DNA from: an uncultured Pseudomonadales bacterium
GTDB lineage: Bacteria; Pseudomonadota; Gammaproteobacteria; Pseudomonadales; Azotimanducaceae
Reading direction: 5' to 3'
Assembly (NCBI GenBank): GCA_958296165.1
Contig: OY282447.1
Span: 1,736,001-1,800,000, forward strand
DNA length: 64,000 bases
Under the pieces are notes generated by a model. That model was given only the letters and a program-made list of their open reading frames with translations. It ran no database searches and was not told where the DNA came from. This document shows, piece by piece, positions 17,414-27,327 of this stretch. Numbering within the stretch: position 1 is the first letter of the stretch; each line of letters starts with the position of its first letter. A program made the translations under genes and the position numbers.

Positions 17414-18089
17414 GCCAACATCCATACTGCACGCCCATGGGCTGGCCAAACGAGTGCCCACGGCGGAAGGTGAGCTTACCATCCTTGCAGGCGTTGAACT
17501 CAGCGTAGACGGCGGAGCGCAACTGGCCATCGTCGGCGAGTCCGGTTCCGGCAAGACCACTCTGCTCGGCATCCTCGCCGGCCTCGACCTGCCGAGCAGC
17601 GGGGATGTGTGGTTGGATGGCGACCGCATCACGGCGATGGGCGAGGAGGACAGGGCGCGAGTGCGGGCGCGCTGCGTGGGGTTCGTGTTCCAGAGCTTCC
17701 AGCTCATCGACAGCTTGACGGCGCTGGAGAACGTCATGCTGCCGCTGGAGTTGCGCGGCGATGGCCAAGCCAAGGGCGGTGCCCGCGAGTTCCTAGACAG
17801 AGTGGGTTTGGCAGCTCGAACCACGCACTATCCGCGCCAGCTCTCCGGCGGCGAGCAGCAGCGCGTAGCCATTGCGCGCGCCTTTGCTTCGCGTCCCAAG
17901 ATTCTCTTTGCGGACGAGCCCACTGGCAATTTAGACACCCACACCGGCGAGCGGGTCGCGAACCTGCTGTTCGACCTAAACCGCGAAGCCGGCACCACGC
18001 TGGTGTTGGTAACGCACGATGCCGCGCTGGCAGGGCGTTGCGGCGCTACGATCACGCTTGAGGCGGGTCATATGAAGCACACCGCATAG
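17412..18089 (+). CDS. ybbA: ABC transporter ATP-binding protein, YbbA-like
   Basis: A 225-residue ATPase of the LolD/MacB type. Walker A GESGSGKTT, Q-loop FQSFQLI, signature LSGGEQQR, Walker B ILFADEPTGNLD, H-loop LVTHD. It pairs with the FtsX-like permease 41 bp downstream. Its role alongside TesA in lipid or lipoprotein handling is inferred from conserved synteny. The start codon overlaps that of tesA on the other strand. Confidence 0.93.
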   Translation: MPTSILHAHGLAKRVPTAEGELTILAGVELSVDGGAQLAIVGESGSGKTTLLGILAGLDLPSSGDVWLDGDRITAMGEEDRARVRARCVGFVFQSFQLIDSLTALENVMLPLELRGDGQAKGGAREFLDRVGLAARTTHYPRQLSGGEQQRVAIARAFASRPKILFADEPTGNLDTHTGERVANLLFDLNREAGTTLVLVTHDAALAGRCGATITLEAGHMKHTA

Positions 18090-18130
18090 CTGCCTGTGTA
18101 GAGGCGTAGAGGAAGGAGAGAACCCGAACC

Positions 18131-20695
18131 ATGACGACTTCCCTAGTGCTCCGCTTCGCCGTGCGCGACTGGCGATCCGGCGAACTGCGCTTGCTGCTCG
18201 CGGCCCTGCTGGTGGCGGTGGGCGCGGTGTCCGCCATCAGCCTGTTCGTGGATCGCCTGCAAAGGGCCTTGGTGGCAGAATCCACCAGTTTTCTCGCTGC
18301 CGATCGCGTAGTCGATTCGTCACGGGAAATCCCAGAGAGCTTCCGCGACCGCGCCCGCCAGCAAGGTCTCGAAATCGCGGATCTCATCACGTTTCCCTCC
18401 ATGGTGTCTGCCACGGCCTCGGTGGAAGCTGCCGACACCTATCCGCGCGGCCAGGGCAAGGCCGTGGCGGACAACGCCAAGCTCGCCAGCGTGAAGGCGG
18501 CCACGCGCGGCTATCCCTTGCGCGGCGTGCTGCGCACCACCGAACAGCCATTCACGCCCGGCAAGGTCACCGATCAGGTGCCGAAGCGCGGCGAAGTGTG
18601 GATGGATTCACGCCTGTTTCCCGCCCTAGGCGTACACGTCGGCGACTCGATCACGGTGGGTTATGAAGACTTCACCGTCGCCGCGGTGCTGGCTTCCGAA
18701 CCGGATCGGGGCGGCAGCTTCTTCGAGTTCGCGCCGCGGCTATTGATGCGCGCCGAAGACGTGCCCGCCACGCGAGTGGTGCAGCCCGGCAGCCGTATCG
18801 GCTACAGGCTGCTGCTTGCCGGCCCGGAAGATGGCCTGGCGACGCTTAAGGACGCCATCCAAGAGGAGCTGGCGCCCAACTACCGTTGGCGCAGCATCCG
18901 CGACGCCAACGAAACCATCGACCGTGCGCTCGGCAGAGCCGAGAGCTTCCTACTGCTCGGCGGTCTGTTGGCTGTGTTGCTGGCCGGCATCGCGGTCGCT
19001 CTGGGCGCCAACCGCTACGCCAAACGCCACTTCGACCATGTGAGCGTACTGAAGACGCTCGGCGCAACGCCGGGAGAAATCCAGTGGGGCTACATCGGCG
19101 TGCTGTTCGTGATCGGCGTTGCCGGCTCGTTGCTGGGTCTGCTGCTGGGTGCGGTGGTTCATCTTGGCATCATCGGGGCCATCGGCGAGTTCCTGCCGGT
19201 GGCTTTGCCACTGCCGGGGCCGCGCCCCATCCTGGTGGGGTTGGCCACCGGCTTCATCTGTCTGCTGGCTTTCGCATTGCCGCCGCTGCTGGGCCTCAAG
19301 AACATCTCGCCGATGCGCGTGATTCGCCGCGATCTGGCCGTGGGCGTGGCGCCAGCCGTTACCTACGGCTTCGCCACCGCCGGCAGCCTGGGCCTCTTGG
19401 TATGGTACAGCGGCAGCTTCTTCCTCACCGTGTGGGCGCTGCTTGGCGGCGTGGTGGCCGGCGGCGCCTTCGCCAGCTTGGCGCTCTTGCTGCTGCGCGG
19501 CGGGCGGGTGCTCGGCATGCAGGCCGGCAGCATTTGGCGCTTGGCGCTGGCCGGGCTGCAACGCCGCTATCGCGAGAACGTGGCGCAGATCATGATCTTC
19601 GGCATCGCCATCATGCTGCTGCTCATCATGCTGCTCGTGCGCACCGGCCTGATCGACGAATGGCGGGCGCAGATTCCCGAAAACACGCCCAACCACTTCG
19701 TGATGAACGTCGCCGCAGCCGAAGCGCCCGCCGTGCAGACGCTCTTGACGCAGAAGGCCGGCTACGAAGGCGAGATGTTCCCGATGATCCGCGGCCGCAT
19801 CACTGCGGTGAACGACCTGCCCGCAGTAGAGTGGCGCCGCAAGATCAGAGCAGAGCGCCGTGCAGGAGGGCCGCAAGGCCGGGGCGGCCCCGGCATCCGT
19901 GGCGAACGCAATCTCACGTTTGCCGACGAACTGCCTGAGAACAACGTGGTCATCGCGGGCGAGTGGTGGGATGGCGAACCCGCTACGCCTTCCATTTCCT
20001 TGGAGGACGAATACGCCAGCAATCTTGGCCTCTCCGTCGGCGACACCATTGCCTTCGACATCGGCGGCCTGCCGCTCGTTGCCACGGTGGCCAATCTGCG
20101 CCGCGTGGAGTGGGACAGCCTGCGGCCCAACTTCTTCATCATCTTCTCGCCCGGCGCTCTAGACGGCTACCCGGCCACCTACATGACCAGCTTCTTCCTC
20201 GATGGAACCGAAAAGCGCTTCCTGAACGAACTGCTGTCGGCCCACCCGACCATCACCGTAATTGAGGTGGACGCCATCATCACGCAAGTGCGCAGCATCA
20301 TCGACCGCGTAACGCAAGCGGTGGAGCTGGTGCTCTACCTGGTGCTCGCCGCCGGCGCACTGGTGCTGATCGCCTCCATCCAGTCCAGCCGCGACCAGCG
20401 CTTGAAGGAACACGCGCTGCTGCGCGCCTTGGGCGGCACGCGCAAGCTCATCAGCGGTGCCTTGGCAAGCGAGTTCGCCATCCTCGGCCTGTTCGCCGGC
20501 TTGGTCGCCGTGGTCGGTGCGGAGATCACGGTGTACGCGCTGAACAGCCAAGTCTTCGAGCTTGGCACCAGCCTGCACCCGTGGCTGTGGCTGGCCGGCC
20601 CTACGCTCGGCATGGCGGTGATCGCCACAGTAGGCTATCTCGGCACCCGCAAGCTGGTGCATTCGCCGCCGGTGACGGTGTTGCGGGAAGTGTGA
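18131..20695 (+). CDS. ybbP: FtsX-family ABC transporter permease, YbbP-like
   Basis: An 854-residue inner-membrane protein. Residue ~20 starts the first membrane helix ([19 protein letters not shown]), followed by a large periplasmic MacB-like domain. Helical FtsX blocks come near 280-400 ([20 protein letters not shown]) and again at the C-terminus ([20 protein letters not shown]). The cytoplasmic coupling stretch [20 protein letters not shown] is present. The stop overlaps ttcA by one base (TGATG). Confidence 0.92.
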   Translation: MTTSLVLRFAVRDWRSGELRLLLAALLVAVGAVSAISLFVDRLQRALVAESTSFLAADRVVDSSREIPESFRDRARQQGLEIADLITFPSMVSATASVEAADTYPRGQGKAVADNAKLASVKAATRGYPLRGVLRTTEQPFTPGKVTDQVPKRGEVWMDSRLFPALGVHVGDSITVGYEDFTVAAVLASEPDRGGSFFEFAPRLLMRAEDVPATRVVQPGSRIGYRLLLAGPEDGLATLKDAIQEELAPNYRWRSIRDANETIDRALGRAESFLLLGGLLAVLLAGIAVALGANRYAKRHFDHVSVLKTLGATPGEIQWGYIGVLFVIGVAGSLLGLLLGAVVHLGIIGAIGEFLPVALPLPGPRPILVGLATGFICLLAFALPPLLGLKNISPMRVIRRDLAVGVAPAVTYGFATAGSLGLLVWYSGSFFLTVWALLGGVVAGGAFASLALLLLRGGRVLGMQAGSIWRLALAGLQRRYRENVAQIMIFGIAIMLLLIMLLVRTGLIDEWRAQIPENTPNHFVMNVAAAEAPAVQTLLTQKAGYEGEMFPMIRGRITAVNDLPAVEWRRKIRAERRAGGPQGRGGPGIRGERNLTFADELPENNVVIAGEWWDGEPATPSISLEDEYASNLGLSVGDTIAFDIGGLPLVATVANLRRVEWDSLRPNFFIIFSPGALDGYPATYMTSFFLDGTEKRFLNELLSAHPTITVIEVDAIITQVRSIIDRVTQAVELVLYLVLAAGALVLIASIQSSRDQRLKEHALLRALGGTRKLISGALASEFAILGLFAGLVAVVGAEITVYALNSQVFELGTSLHPWLWLAGPTLGMAVIATVGYLGTRKLVHSPPVTVLREV

Positions 20696-21522
20696 TGGCA
20701 AGCGCGAGCAGTCACCACAAGCTAGGCCGCAAGCTGCGTCGCCTAACGGGCCAAGCCGTGGCGGACTACGCGATGATCGAGCATGGCGACCGCGTGATGG
20801 CCTGCCTCTCCGGCGGCAAGGACTCCTACACGCTCTTGGACATGCTGCTCTCGCTGCAACGCAACGCGCCCGTGACCTTCGAGGTGGTGGCCGTCAATCT
20901 CGATCAGAAGCAGCCGAACTTCCCGGCCGACGTGCTGCCGACGTACCTCGAGGGCTTGGGCATCGAGTATCACGTTGTCGAAGAAGACACCTACGCCATC
21001 GTCAAGGCACTCACTCCGGCCGGCAAGACCTATTGTCCGCTGTGCTCGCGGCTGCGCCGCGGCGTGCTGTACAACTGCGCCGCACGCATCGGTGCGAGCA
21101 AGATCGCCTTGGGCCACCACGCGGACGACGCCGTGGAGACGCTGTTCCTCAACATGTTCCACGGCGGACGCTTGAAGGCGATGCCGCCGAAGCTGGTTTC
21201 GGACGATGGCCGGCATGTCTTGATCCGCCCCTTGTACTATGTGCGCGAGCGCGACATCGCTCGCTGGTCGCGCCATCAGCAGCATCCGATCATTCCCTGC
21301 AACCTATGCGGCGCGCAGGAGAATCTGCAACGCAAGGCGATGAAGGCGATGCTGGCCGAGTGGGATGCTGCGCAGCCGGGCCGGGTGGACAACATCGCTC
21401 GGGCGCTGCGGCATGTAACGCCCAGCCACTTGGCCGATGCGGCGTTGATGGACTTCAAGGGGCTGCAACGCCGCGTTGAAGCCCTCCCGACAGCGGACGT
21501 CACCGCGCTGAGGGCTGGCTGA
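20695..21522 (+). CDS. ttcA: tRNA 2-thiocytidine(32) synthetase
   Basis: A 275-residue ATP-dependent thiolase that makes s2C32 in tRNA. The PP-loop is [10 protein letters not shown] at about 40; the iron-sulfur cysteines are in [12 protein letters not shown] (CxxC). [20 protein letters not shown] and PCNLCGAQ complete the family signature. ATG 20695 overlaps the ybbP stop (TGATG), so translation is probably coupled. Confidence 0.95.
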   Translation: MASASSHHKLGRKLRRLTGQAVADYAMIEHGDRVMACLSGGKDSYTLLDMLLSLQRNAPVTFEVVAVNLDQKQPNFPADVLPTYLEGLGIEYHVVEEDTYAIVKALTPAGKTYCPLCSRLRRGVLYNCAARIGASKIALGHHADDAVETLFLNMFHGGRLKAMPPKLVSDDGRHVLIRPLYYVRERDIARWSRHQQHPIIPCNLCGAQENLQRKAMKAMLAEWDAAQPGRVDNIARALRHVTPSHLADAALMDFKGLQRRVEALPTADVTALRAG

Positions 21523-21533
21523 ACGTTGGACTC

Positions 21534-22436
21534 GTGGTGACTGCCACACCGCCGCAGGACGACGTCGCGGCGCACGACGTCTTGCGCGTCAACACGGTGT
21601 TGGATCGCCTGCTGCCGAGCGTTGCCGATGTCGACAACGACGTAGCCAGCCTCGCAAGCGCGATGCGCTACGCCGTGCTCGGCGGCGGCAAACGACTGCG
21701 GCCACGCCTAGTCTATGCAGCCGGCAGAGCTGCCGGCGCAGACCTCGATGTGCTCGACCGGCCGGCGGCCGCGGTGGAGCTCATCCACGCTTTTTCCTTG
21801 ATCCACGACGATCTGCCGGCGCTGGACGACGACTGCCTGCGGCGCGGCCGTCCCACCGTGCATGTACGTTACGACGAGGCGACCGCGGTTCTGGCTGGCG
21901 ACGCTCTCTTGGCATTGGCATTCGAGGTGCTTGCCGGCTCGTTTGCGGATGCCGCCAGAGCAACGCGCTGGGTGTGCCTTCTCGCCCGCGCCACGGGTGC
22001 TTTCGGCATGATAGGCGGCCAGATGATCGACCTCGCTGGCGAGTCCCGCCGGCTTGAACTCTCGGCACTAGAGCGCTTGCACCGCTTGAAGGCGGGTGCG
22101 TTGATCTACGCCGCGGTGATGTGCGGCGCCGTCGCGGGTCGGCTAGGCGAAGCGGAGCAGCGCACGCTCGGCAACTTTGGCGAGGAAATAGGCCTGGCAT
22201 TCCAGATTCAGGACGACGTACTGGATGCCACGGCACCGACGAGGACACTGGGCAAGCGCCAAGGCGCGGACGAGAGGCGCGGCAAATCCACCTATGTCAC
22301 GTTGCTTGGCGTGCAAGCCGCAGCGACGGAAGCGGCAAAGCATTTGCAGCTGGCGTTGCGGCACCTAGCGCCGCTCGAAGAGCGCGGCAAGGCATTGGCG
22401 GCACTCGCCGAGCAGATGGTCGAACGGACGTTCTGA
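21534..22436 (+). CDS. ispA: Polyprenyl (farnesyl) diphosphate synthase
   Basis: A 300-residue short-chain prenyltransferase of isoprenoid synthesis. GGGKRLRPRLVY is the IPP-binding stretch; the first Asp-rich motif is HDDLPALDDDCLRRG with the family's two-residue insertion, and the second is FQIQDDVLD. ATAVLAGDALLA and GGQMIDLAGE are also typical. The start is one of two consecutive GTG codons at 21534. No xseB or dxs lies next to it. Confidence 0.92.
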   Translation: MVTATPPQDDVAAHDVLRVNTVLDRLLPSVADVDNDVASLASAMRYAVLGGGKRLRPRLVYAAGRAAGADLDVLDRPAAAVELIHAFSLIHDDLPALDDDCLRRGRPTVHVRYDEATAVLAGDALLALAFEVLAGSFADAARATRWVCLLARATGAFGMIGGQMIDLAGESRRLELSALERLHRLKAGALIYAAVMCGAVAGRLGEAEQRTLGNFGEEIGLAFQIQDDVLDATAPTRTLGKRQGADERRGKSTYVTLLGVQAAATEAAKHLQLALRHLAPLEERGKALAALAEQMVERTF

Positions 22437-22440
22437 CTAA

Positions 22441-23166
22441 CTAGCCGGCGGAGTTCAGCAGCGGAAAGCAGGTGAGTGCCGCATCGCCTTGGCGCAAGGT
22501 CAGCTTCCAGCCGCAGCGCTGCCAATCGCCCAATACGATGCGGCGGCGTCCGTTGCCGAGGTCGTGGATGCCGGGCCGATGCGTGTGGCCATGCACCAAG
22601 AGGGCCGCGTCTGCCTCTGCGAGCGCGGCTGCCACGGCGGCCGGCGCTACGTCCATGATGTTGTCCGCTTTGTTCTCGTTGGCAGCGACGCTCCTGGCGC
22701 GCATCGCCGCCGCTAGCGCGCGACGATCCGGCAACGAAGTGGCCAGTACGCCGGCTTGCCAATCGGGCGAACGCAACATGGCTCGCACGCGCTGGTATTC
22801 CGTGTCGCCGGTGCAGTAGGCGTCGCCGTGGGCGACGAGTACCCGCTCGCCGTCGACTGCGATCGTGGCGGGATCGTCCATCAGCGTGGCGCCGGTGTCG
22901 GCCGCGAAGCGCTCGCCGAACAGGAAATCTCGATTGCCGTGCATCACATGCACGGCGCAACGTTGGGTCGCCGCCGCCAGGGTTTCCCGGACTTCATTGG
23001 CAGCCGGGCCATCGTCGTCGTCGCCTACCCAGACCTCGACCAGATCACCCAGGATGTAGAGGTCGTCCACCGTGTCGACTTCGGCGTCTATCAGCCGCTT
23101 GAGGCCGGCGAGCACGTGCGGGCGTGATTCGTCGATGTGCAGGTCGGAGACGAACAAGGCGCTCAT
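22441..23166 (-). CDS. lpxH: UDP-2,3-diacylglucosamine diphosphatase
   Basis: A 241-residue calcineurin-like pyrophosphatase of lipid A synthesis that releases lipid X and UMP. Metal motifs: FVSDLHIDESRP, LGDLVEVWVGDD, MHGNRDFLFG, LVAHGDAYC and LVHGHTHRPGIHD, the complete LpxH set. It is followed on the same strand after folD. It is convergent with ispA, with only 4 bases between stops. Confidence 0.95.
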   Translation of the reverse strand: MSALFVSDLHIDESRPHVLAGLKRLIDAEVDTVDDLYILGDLVEVWVGDDDDGPAANEVRETLAAATQRCAVHVMHGNRDFLFGERFAADTGATLMDDPATIAVDGERVLVAHGDAYCTGDTEYQRVRAMLRSPDWQAGVLATSLPDRRALAAAMRARSVAANENKADNIMDVAPAAVAAALAEADAALLVHGHTHRPGIHDLGNGRRRIVLGDWQRCGWKLTLRQGDAALTCFPLLNSAG

Positions 23167-23183
23167 CTGGACTCCGGGCGCGG

Positions 23184-24047
23184 CTAAGCGCGAGCGGCGT
23201 CGGCGCGTTCGGCGGCGGCCAGCGTATTCTCCAACAAGGATGCGCGCGTCACCGGGCCGACGCCGCCCGGCACGGGCGTGATCCAGCTGGCGCGCTGCGC
23301 CACTTCGTCGAAACATACGTCGCCGCGCAGACTGCCGTCTGGCTGGGCGACGATGCCAACGTCGATCACGACCGCACCCGGCCTGATCCAGTCGGCACCG
23401 ATCAGGCCGGCCTTGCCAGTGGCGGAGACCACGATGTCGGCGCGCGCCACATGCTCGCGGGTGTCATGCGAGAAACGATGTACCGTGGTGACCGTACAGC
23501 CGACCAGCAGCAGTTCAAGCCCCATCGGACGGCCCACATGGTTGGACGCTCCGACTACCACCGCATGCCGCCCCCGCAGCGCTACGCCGGTGTGGTGCAG
23601 CAGCGACATCACCGCCTTGGGAGTACACGAGTGCAGGCGCGGCTGGCGCAGCACCAGTCTGCCCATGTTGTGGGAATGAACGCCGTCGACGTCCTTGCTC
23701 GGCGCCACGTGCTCGGTGATGTGCAGCGGATCGATGTGGTTTGGCAACGGCAACTGCACCAGGATGCCATCGCAGGCGGGATCGGCGTTGAGTTCGTCCA
23801 CTAAGGCGACGAGCGTGCCTTCGGTGGTGTCGGCCGGCAGGTGGCGCACTTCCGTCTTAAAGCCTACTTGCTTGCAGTCCTTTTCCTTAAGCCGCACATA
23901 GATGACCGAGCCAGGATCTTCGCCGACCAATACCACGGCAAGGCCGGGCCGGCGCTTGCCGGCGGCGACGCGGTCGCGCACTTTGGCGGCAATGCTGCGC
24001 CGGATGCCGCGGGCAATGGCGTTGCCGTCTAGGACTTTGGCGGACAT
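23184..24047 (-). CDS. folD: Methylenetetrahydrofolate dehydrogenase / cyclohydrolase
   Basis: A 287-residue bifunctional one-carbon enzyme. The catalytic Lys lies in YVRLKEKDC, with QLPLPNHID and DVDGVH. The NADP site is [17 protein letters not shown] (VGRSxxVGxP type, Ser to Ala changed), and [18 protein letters not shown] is near the C-terminus. It precedes lpxH by 17 bp on the same strand, so they form an operon. Confidence 0.95.
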   Translation of the reverse strand: MSAKVLDGNAIARGIRRSIAAKVRDRVAAGKRRPGLAVVLVGEDPGSVIYVRLKEKDCKQVGFKTEVRHLPADTTEGTLVALVDELNADPACDGILVQLPLPNHIDPLHITEHVAPSKDVDGVHSHNMGRLVLRQPRLHSCTPKAVMSLLHHTGVALRGRHAVVVGASNHVGRPMGLELLLVGCTVTTVHRFSHDTREHVARADIVVSATGKAGLIGADWIRPGAVVIDVGIVAQPDGSLRGDVCFDEVAQRASWITPVPGGVGPVTRASLLENTLAAAERADAARA

Positions 24048-24194
24048 GAGCGCTTCTCGGGGCGAGCTAGGCGCATTGTACGTCTAGCCCTCTCGCAGTG
24101 CCGTCTCGTTTACTGGCTTCGGCCAATCCCGTACCATGATGCGCGACGATTGGATGATTGGCTGAGTCGGCCGACCGACTCGAAGGAGGCAACG

Positions 24195-25376
24195 ATGAGT
24201 TTGGGTGGTTTCCGTGCAGACGTGCGCGATTGGCTGGCCGAGAACTGTCCGCCGAGCATTCGCCGACCGGCTGGCCCGAATGAAGGCACCGGCGGCGGTC
24301 GCCGCGCCACGTATCCGAACCCGGAGGCGAAGCTGTGGTTGGATCGCATGGCGGAGAAAGGCTGGACGGCACCGATGTGGCCGGCCGAGTATGGCGGCGG
24401 CGGCCTGAACAAGGAGCAGGCCGGCGTCTTGGCCGAAGAGCTGCGCCGCATCAGCGCCCGCCCCGCGCACACCGGCATGGGCCTTTCCATGATCGGCCCG
24501 GCGCTCTTGGAGTTCGGTACGGATGAGCAGAAGCAGGAGCACCTGCCCAAGATCGTTCGCGGCGAAATCTGGTGGTGCCAAGGTTATAGCGAACCCGGTT
24601 CCGGTTCGGATTTGGCCAGCCTGCAAACGCGCGCGGTTGAGGATGGCGACGACTACATCATCAACGGCTCGAAGATATGGACCTCCGGCGCCAACTTCGC
24701 GGATTGGATGTTCTGCTTGGTGCGCACGGACCCGAATGTGCCGAAGCACGACGGCATCTCGTTCATTCTGTTCGACATGGAGACGCCCGGCGTCAGCGTG
24801 AAGCCGATCAAGCTGATCAGCGGCGCGTCGCCGTTCTGCCAAACTTTCTTGGACGACGTTCGAGTGCCGAAGAAGAACGTGGTCGGCGAGTTGAACAAAG
24901 GCTGGACGGTGGGCAAGCGGCTGCTGCAATACGAGCGCGCTTCCATCGGCGGCATGGGTGGGCGCACTGCCACTGGCAATCCGCTCGCCGATTTGGCCAA
25001 GCGCTATCTAGGAGAGCAGGACGGCAGGATCAACGATGCGGACGTGCGCCGGCGGGTGATCGACCACCGCATCACCGACCGCGCCTTCGGCTTGACTGTG
25101 CGTCGCAATGGCGAAGAACTGCGCTCGGGTCGTGCGCCGACGTTTCTTTCCTCCATGTTCAAGCTGTACGGCACCGAGCAGAACAAGGGTCGCTACGACC
25201 TGATGCAGTCCATGATGGGCAGTCAGATGCTCGGCTGGGAAGGCGATCTGTTCGGCGCCGGCGAGCTCGCCGCAACCCGCGAGTGGCTGCGCTCGCGCGC
25301 CAATTCCATTGAGGGAGGCACTTCCGAAGTGCAGCTCAACATCATCGCCAAGCGCATTCTCGGCCTGCCGGACTAG
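24195..25376 (+). CDS. Acyl-CoA dehydrogenase family protein
   Basis: A 393-residue FAD flavoenzyme. The N-terminal helical domain ends at PAEYGGGGL; the FAD/substrate loop is CQGYSEPGSGSDLASLQTRA; C-terminal helices end in the catalytic-region segment EGGTSEVQLNIIAKRILGLP. ATG 24195 follows AAGGAGG by 6 bases. It is closely related to 54610-55767, with the same N-terminus and ends. The chain-length substrate cannot be read. Confidence 0.92.
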   Translation: MSLGGFRADVRDWLAENCPPSIRRPAGPNEGTGGGRRATYPNPEAKLWLDRMAEKGWTAPMWPAEYGGGGLNKEQAGVLAEELRRISARPAHTGMGLSMIGPALLEFGTDEQKQEHLPKIVRGEIWWCQGYSEPGSGSDLASLQTRAVEDGDDYIINGSKIWTSGANFADWMFCLVRTDPNVPKHDGISFILFDMETPGVSVKPIKLISGASPFCQTFLDDVRVPKKNVVGELNKGWTVGKRLLQYERASIGGMGGRTATGNPLADLAKRYLGEQDGRINDADVRRRVIDHRITDRAFGLTVRRNGEELRSGRAPTFLSSMFKLYGTEQNKGRYDLMQSMMGSQMLGWEGDLFGAGELAATREWLRSRANSIEGGTSEVQLNIIAKRILGLPD

Positions 25377-25389
25377 TGCCTAGGCCAAT

Positions 25390-25428
25390 GCGCCAAGCGC
25401 TAGGGCGCTAGAGCGCCAAAGCGCCAAA
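25390..25428. repeat. GCGCC-rich short repeats with a small hairpin
   Basis: The spacer holds several GCGC(C) words, including a perfect stem GGCGC-TAGA-GCGCC at 25404-25417 and a doubled GCGCCAAA just after. It could be a weak terminator or a simple-sequence expansion; there is no T-tract. Confidence 0.35.
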
Positions 25429-25444
25429 GCAAGAGGGAAGAACC

Positions 25445-26413
25445 ATGAAGAAAACCGTCGTAGCGCTCCTCGCGTGCGTCGCAACCGCGTGTGTCGCAAT
25501 GCTTGCCGGCGCCCAACAGGAGGATCAAGAACCGCTCGATTTAGAGGCGCTGCTCGAGCAGTTCGGATGGGATTTCGAGCAGGGGCAAATCACCACGCAG
25601 AAGGTGGCGGACGACCTGCACGTGTTGTTCGGCGTCGGCGGCAACATCGCCGCCTCGATCGGTGCTGATGGCGTGCTGATCGTCGACGACATGTTCCCGG
25701 AGATGATCCCCAAGGTGGAAGCCGCCATCCGCGCGCTCGGCGGCGGCAGCGTGGACTACGTCATCAACACCCATTGGCACTTTGACCACGCCGAAGGCAA
25801 CTTGGCGCTCGGCCCGGCTGGCACCGAGATCGTTGCCCACCAAAACTCGGCGGCGATGATGGCCAAGACCAACATTCTCAATCTGGTCATCACCAAATAC
25901 CGCCAGGAGGCATACCCGCCGGACGCGCGCCCGACCATCTCCTTCGACGACCGCATGCGCTTCTACTTCAACGGCGACGAGATCGACGTGATCCATGCCG
26001 GCCCGGCGCACACGGCCGGAGACGCGGCGGTGATCTTCCGCAAACACAATGCGGTGCATCTTGGCGATGTCTTCAACAACACGGGCTACCCCTTCATCGA
26101 CGCCGACAGCGGCGGCGGCATCGACGGCATGATCGCCTTCTGCCAAACCATCTTGGACGAGGTAGGCATGAGCGGCATCGTCATCCCCGGCCACGGCGAA
26201 GTGACCGACGGCGCCGCCCTGCAGCGCTACATCGACATGCTCACCACCGTTCGCGATCGCGTCGCGGAACGGATCGCCGCCGGCGAGGATTTGGCGACGG
26301 TGACGGCCGCCAAGCCGACCGCCGACTTCGACGAAGCCTTCGGCCCGGAAACCGGCTCGCTCGGTTTCGTCAACCGCGTCTACACCAGCCTGATGCGCGA
26401 CCGCGCCGAGTAA
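25445..26413 (+). CDS. Secreted MBL-fold metallohydrolase
   Basis: A 322-residue metallo-beta-lactamase-fold enzyme with a signal peptide (VVALLACVATACVAMLAGAQ). Zinc ligands: NTHWHFDHAEGN (HxHxDH), PAHTAGDAAV (His), LGDVFNN (Asp) and IPGHGEVTD (His). The family includes quinoprotein-associated and periplasmic hydrolases with no assigned substrate. It starts 69 bp after the acyl-CoA dehydrogenase on the same strand. Confidence 0.9.
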   Translation: MKKTVVALLACVATACVAMLAGAQQEDQEPLDLEALLEQFGWDFEQGQITTQKVADDLHVLFGVGGNIAASIGADGVLIVDDMFPEMIPKVEAAIRALGGGSVDYVINTHWHFDHAEGNLALGPAGTEIVAHQNSAAMMAKTNILNLVITKYRQEAYPPDARPTISFDDRMRFYFNGDEIDVIHAGPAHTAGDAAVIFRKHNAVHLGDVFNNTGYPFIDADSGGGIDGMIAFCQTILDEVGMSGIVIPGHGEVTDGAALQRYIDMLTTVRDRVAERIAAGEDLATVTAAKPTADFDEAFGPETGSLGFVNRVYTSLMRDRAE

Positions 26414-26427
26414 CGGCGCACCGCCGG

Positions 26428-27270
26428 CTACTCCGCTGCCGGCGTCAAATGGGCCTGGAAGAACCTGACCGTTGCTTCGCGGGCAATTTGTTGCGCCGCG
26501 CCGCGAAAGCCATGTGCGGCCCCCTCGATGACGACCAGTTCGTTGCTGACGCCGGCTTTGTCGAGCGCAGCGTTCAGGCGCTCGCTGTTGTCGAGCGAGA
26601 CGAGCTCGTCCTGGTCGCCGTGGATCAAGAGCACGGGCGGGTCATCGGCGCTGACGAAATTGATGGGCGAAACGTCCGCCGCCAGCTCCGGATCGAAATC
26701 CAGCGCGGGAAAACGCTCGCTTGGCCCCACTGCGTTGCCGAGGTCCACCGGCGGGAAATAGGCGACCACCGCCTGCACGCGATTCTCGCCCTGTGCATCG
26801 AGCCCCAGCATCAAAGACAGGTGGCCGCCGGCGCTGCCGCCTTGAACGCCTAGGCGATTCGGCTCGATGCCGAACCGCGCCGCGTTGTCGCGCACATGCG
26901 CTAACGCCAAGCGCACGTCGGCGACCGCGTCCGGCACCTTGTAGCGCGGTGCGCTGCCGTGATGCACGGGCACCACCGCGAACCCCGCATCGAGCAGATG
27001 CTGGAACCAGGCCACGCGTTGCTGCGCCGGCTGCCAGCGCGAAAACCAGCCGCCGCTCACCATGAACAGCACTGCGGCGCCGTTGTGGTCTTCGGGCTTG
27101 AGGACGTCGTAGACCAACGCCATGCCGTCCTTGTGGCCGTAGATGACGTCGGCCGTGATCGCGGGGCTCGCCGCGGCGGAGAAGCAGGCGGATGGCAGCA
27201 GCACTGCCGCTGCGAGAAGCCTGGCTAGGTGCGGGCGTAAGTGCTGGGTGAGGTGCGGGACTAGGCGCAT
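26428..27270 (-). CDS. Secreted alpha/beta-hydrolase (esterase-like)
   Basis: A 280-residue hydrolase with an N-terminal signal (LARLLAAAVLLPSACFSAAA). VLFMVSGGWFS resembles the oxyanion-hole HGGG region of the BD-FAE/hormone-sensitive-lipase type. The nucleophile elbow is GVQGGSAGGHLSL, the acid probably lies in LLIHGDQDELV, and His in GAAHGFRG. The substrate is unknown. Convergent with the MBL-fold gene. Confidence 0.88.
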   Translation of the reverse strand: MRLVPHLTQHLRPHLARLLAAAVLLPSACFSAAASPAITADVIYGHKDGMALVYDVLKPEDHNGAAVLFMVSGGWFSRWQPAQQRVAWFQHLLDAGFAVVPVHHGSAPRYKVPDAVADVRLALAHVRDNAARFGIEPNRLGVQGGSAGGHLSLMLGLDAQGENRVQAVVAYFPPVDLGNAVGPSERFPALDFDPELAADVSPINFVSADDPPVLLIHGDQDELVSLDNSERLNAALDKAGVSNELVVIEGAAHGFRGAAQQIAREATVRFFQAHLTPAAE

Positions 27271-27327
27271 GGCTTGGTCTCGAAATCAGGAATGGCCAAC
27301 GATCATAGCGGAACCGGACGAGCGAGC

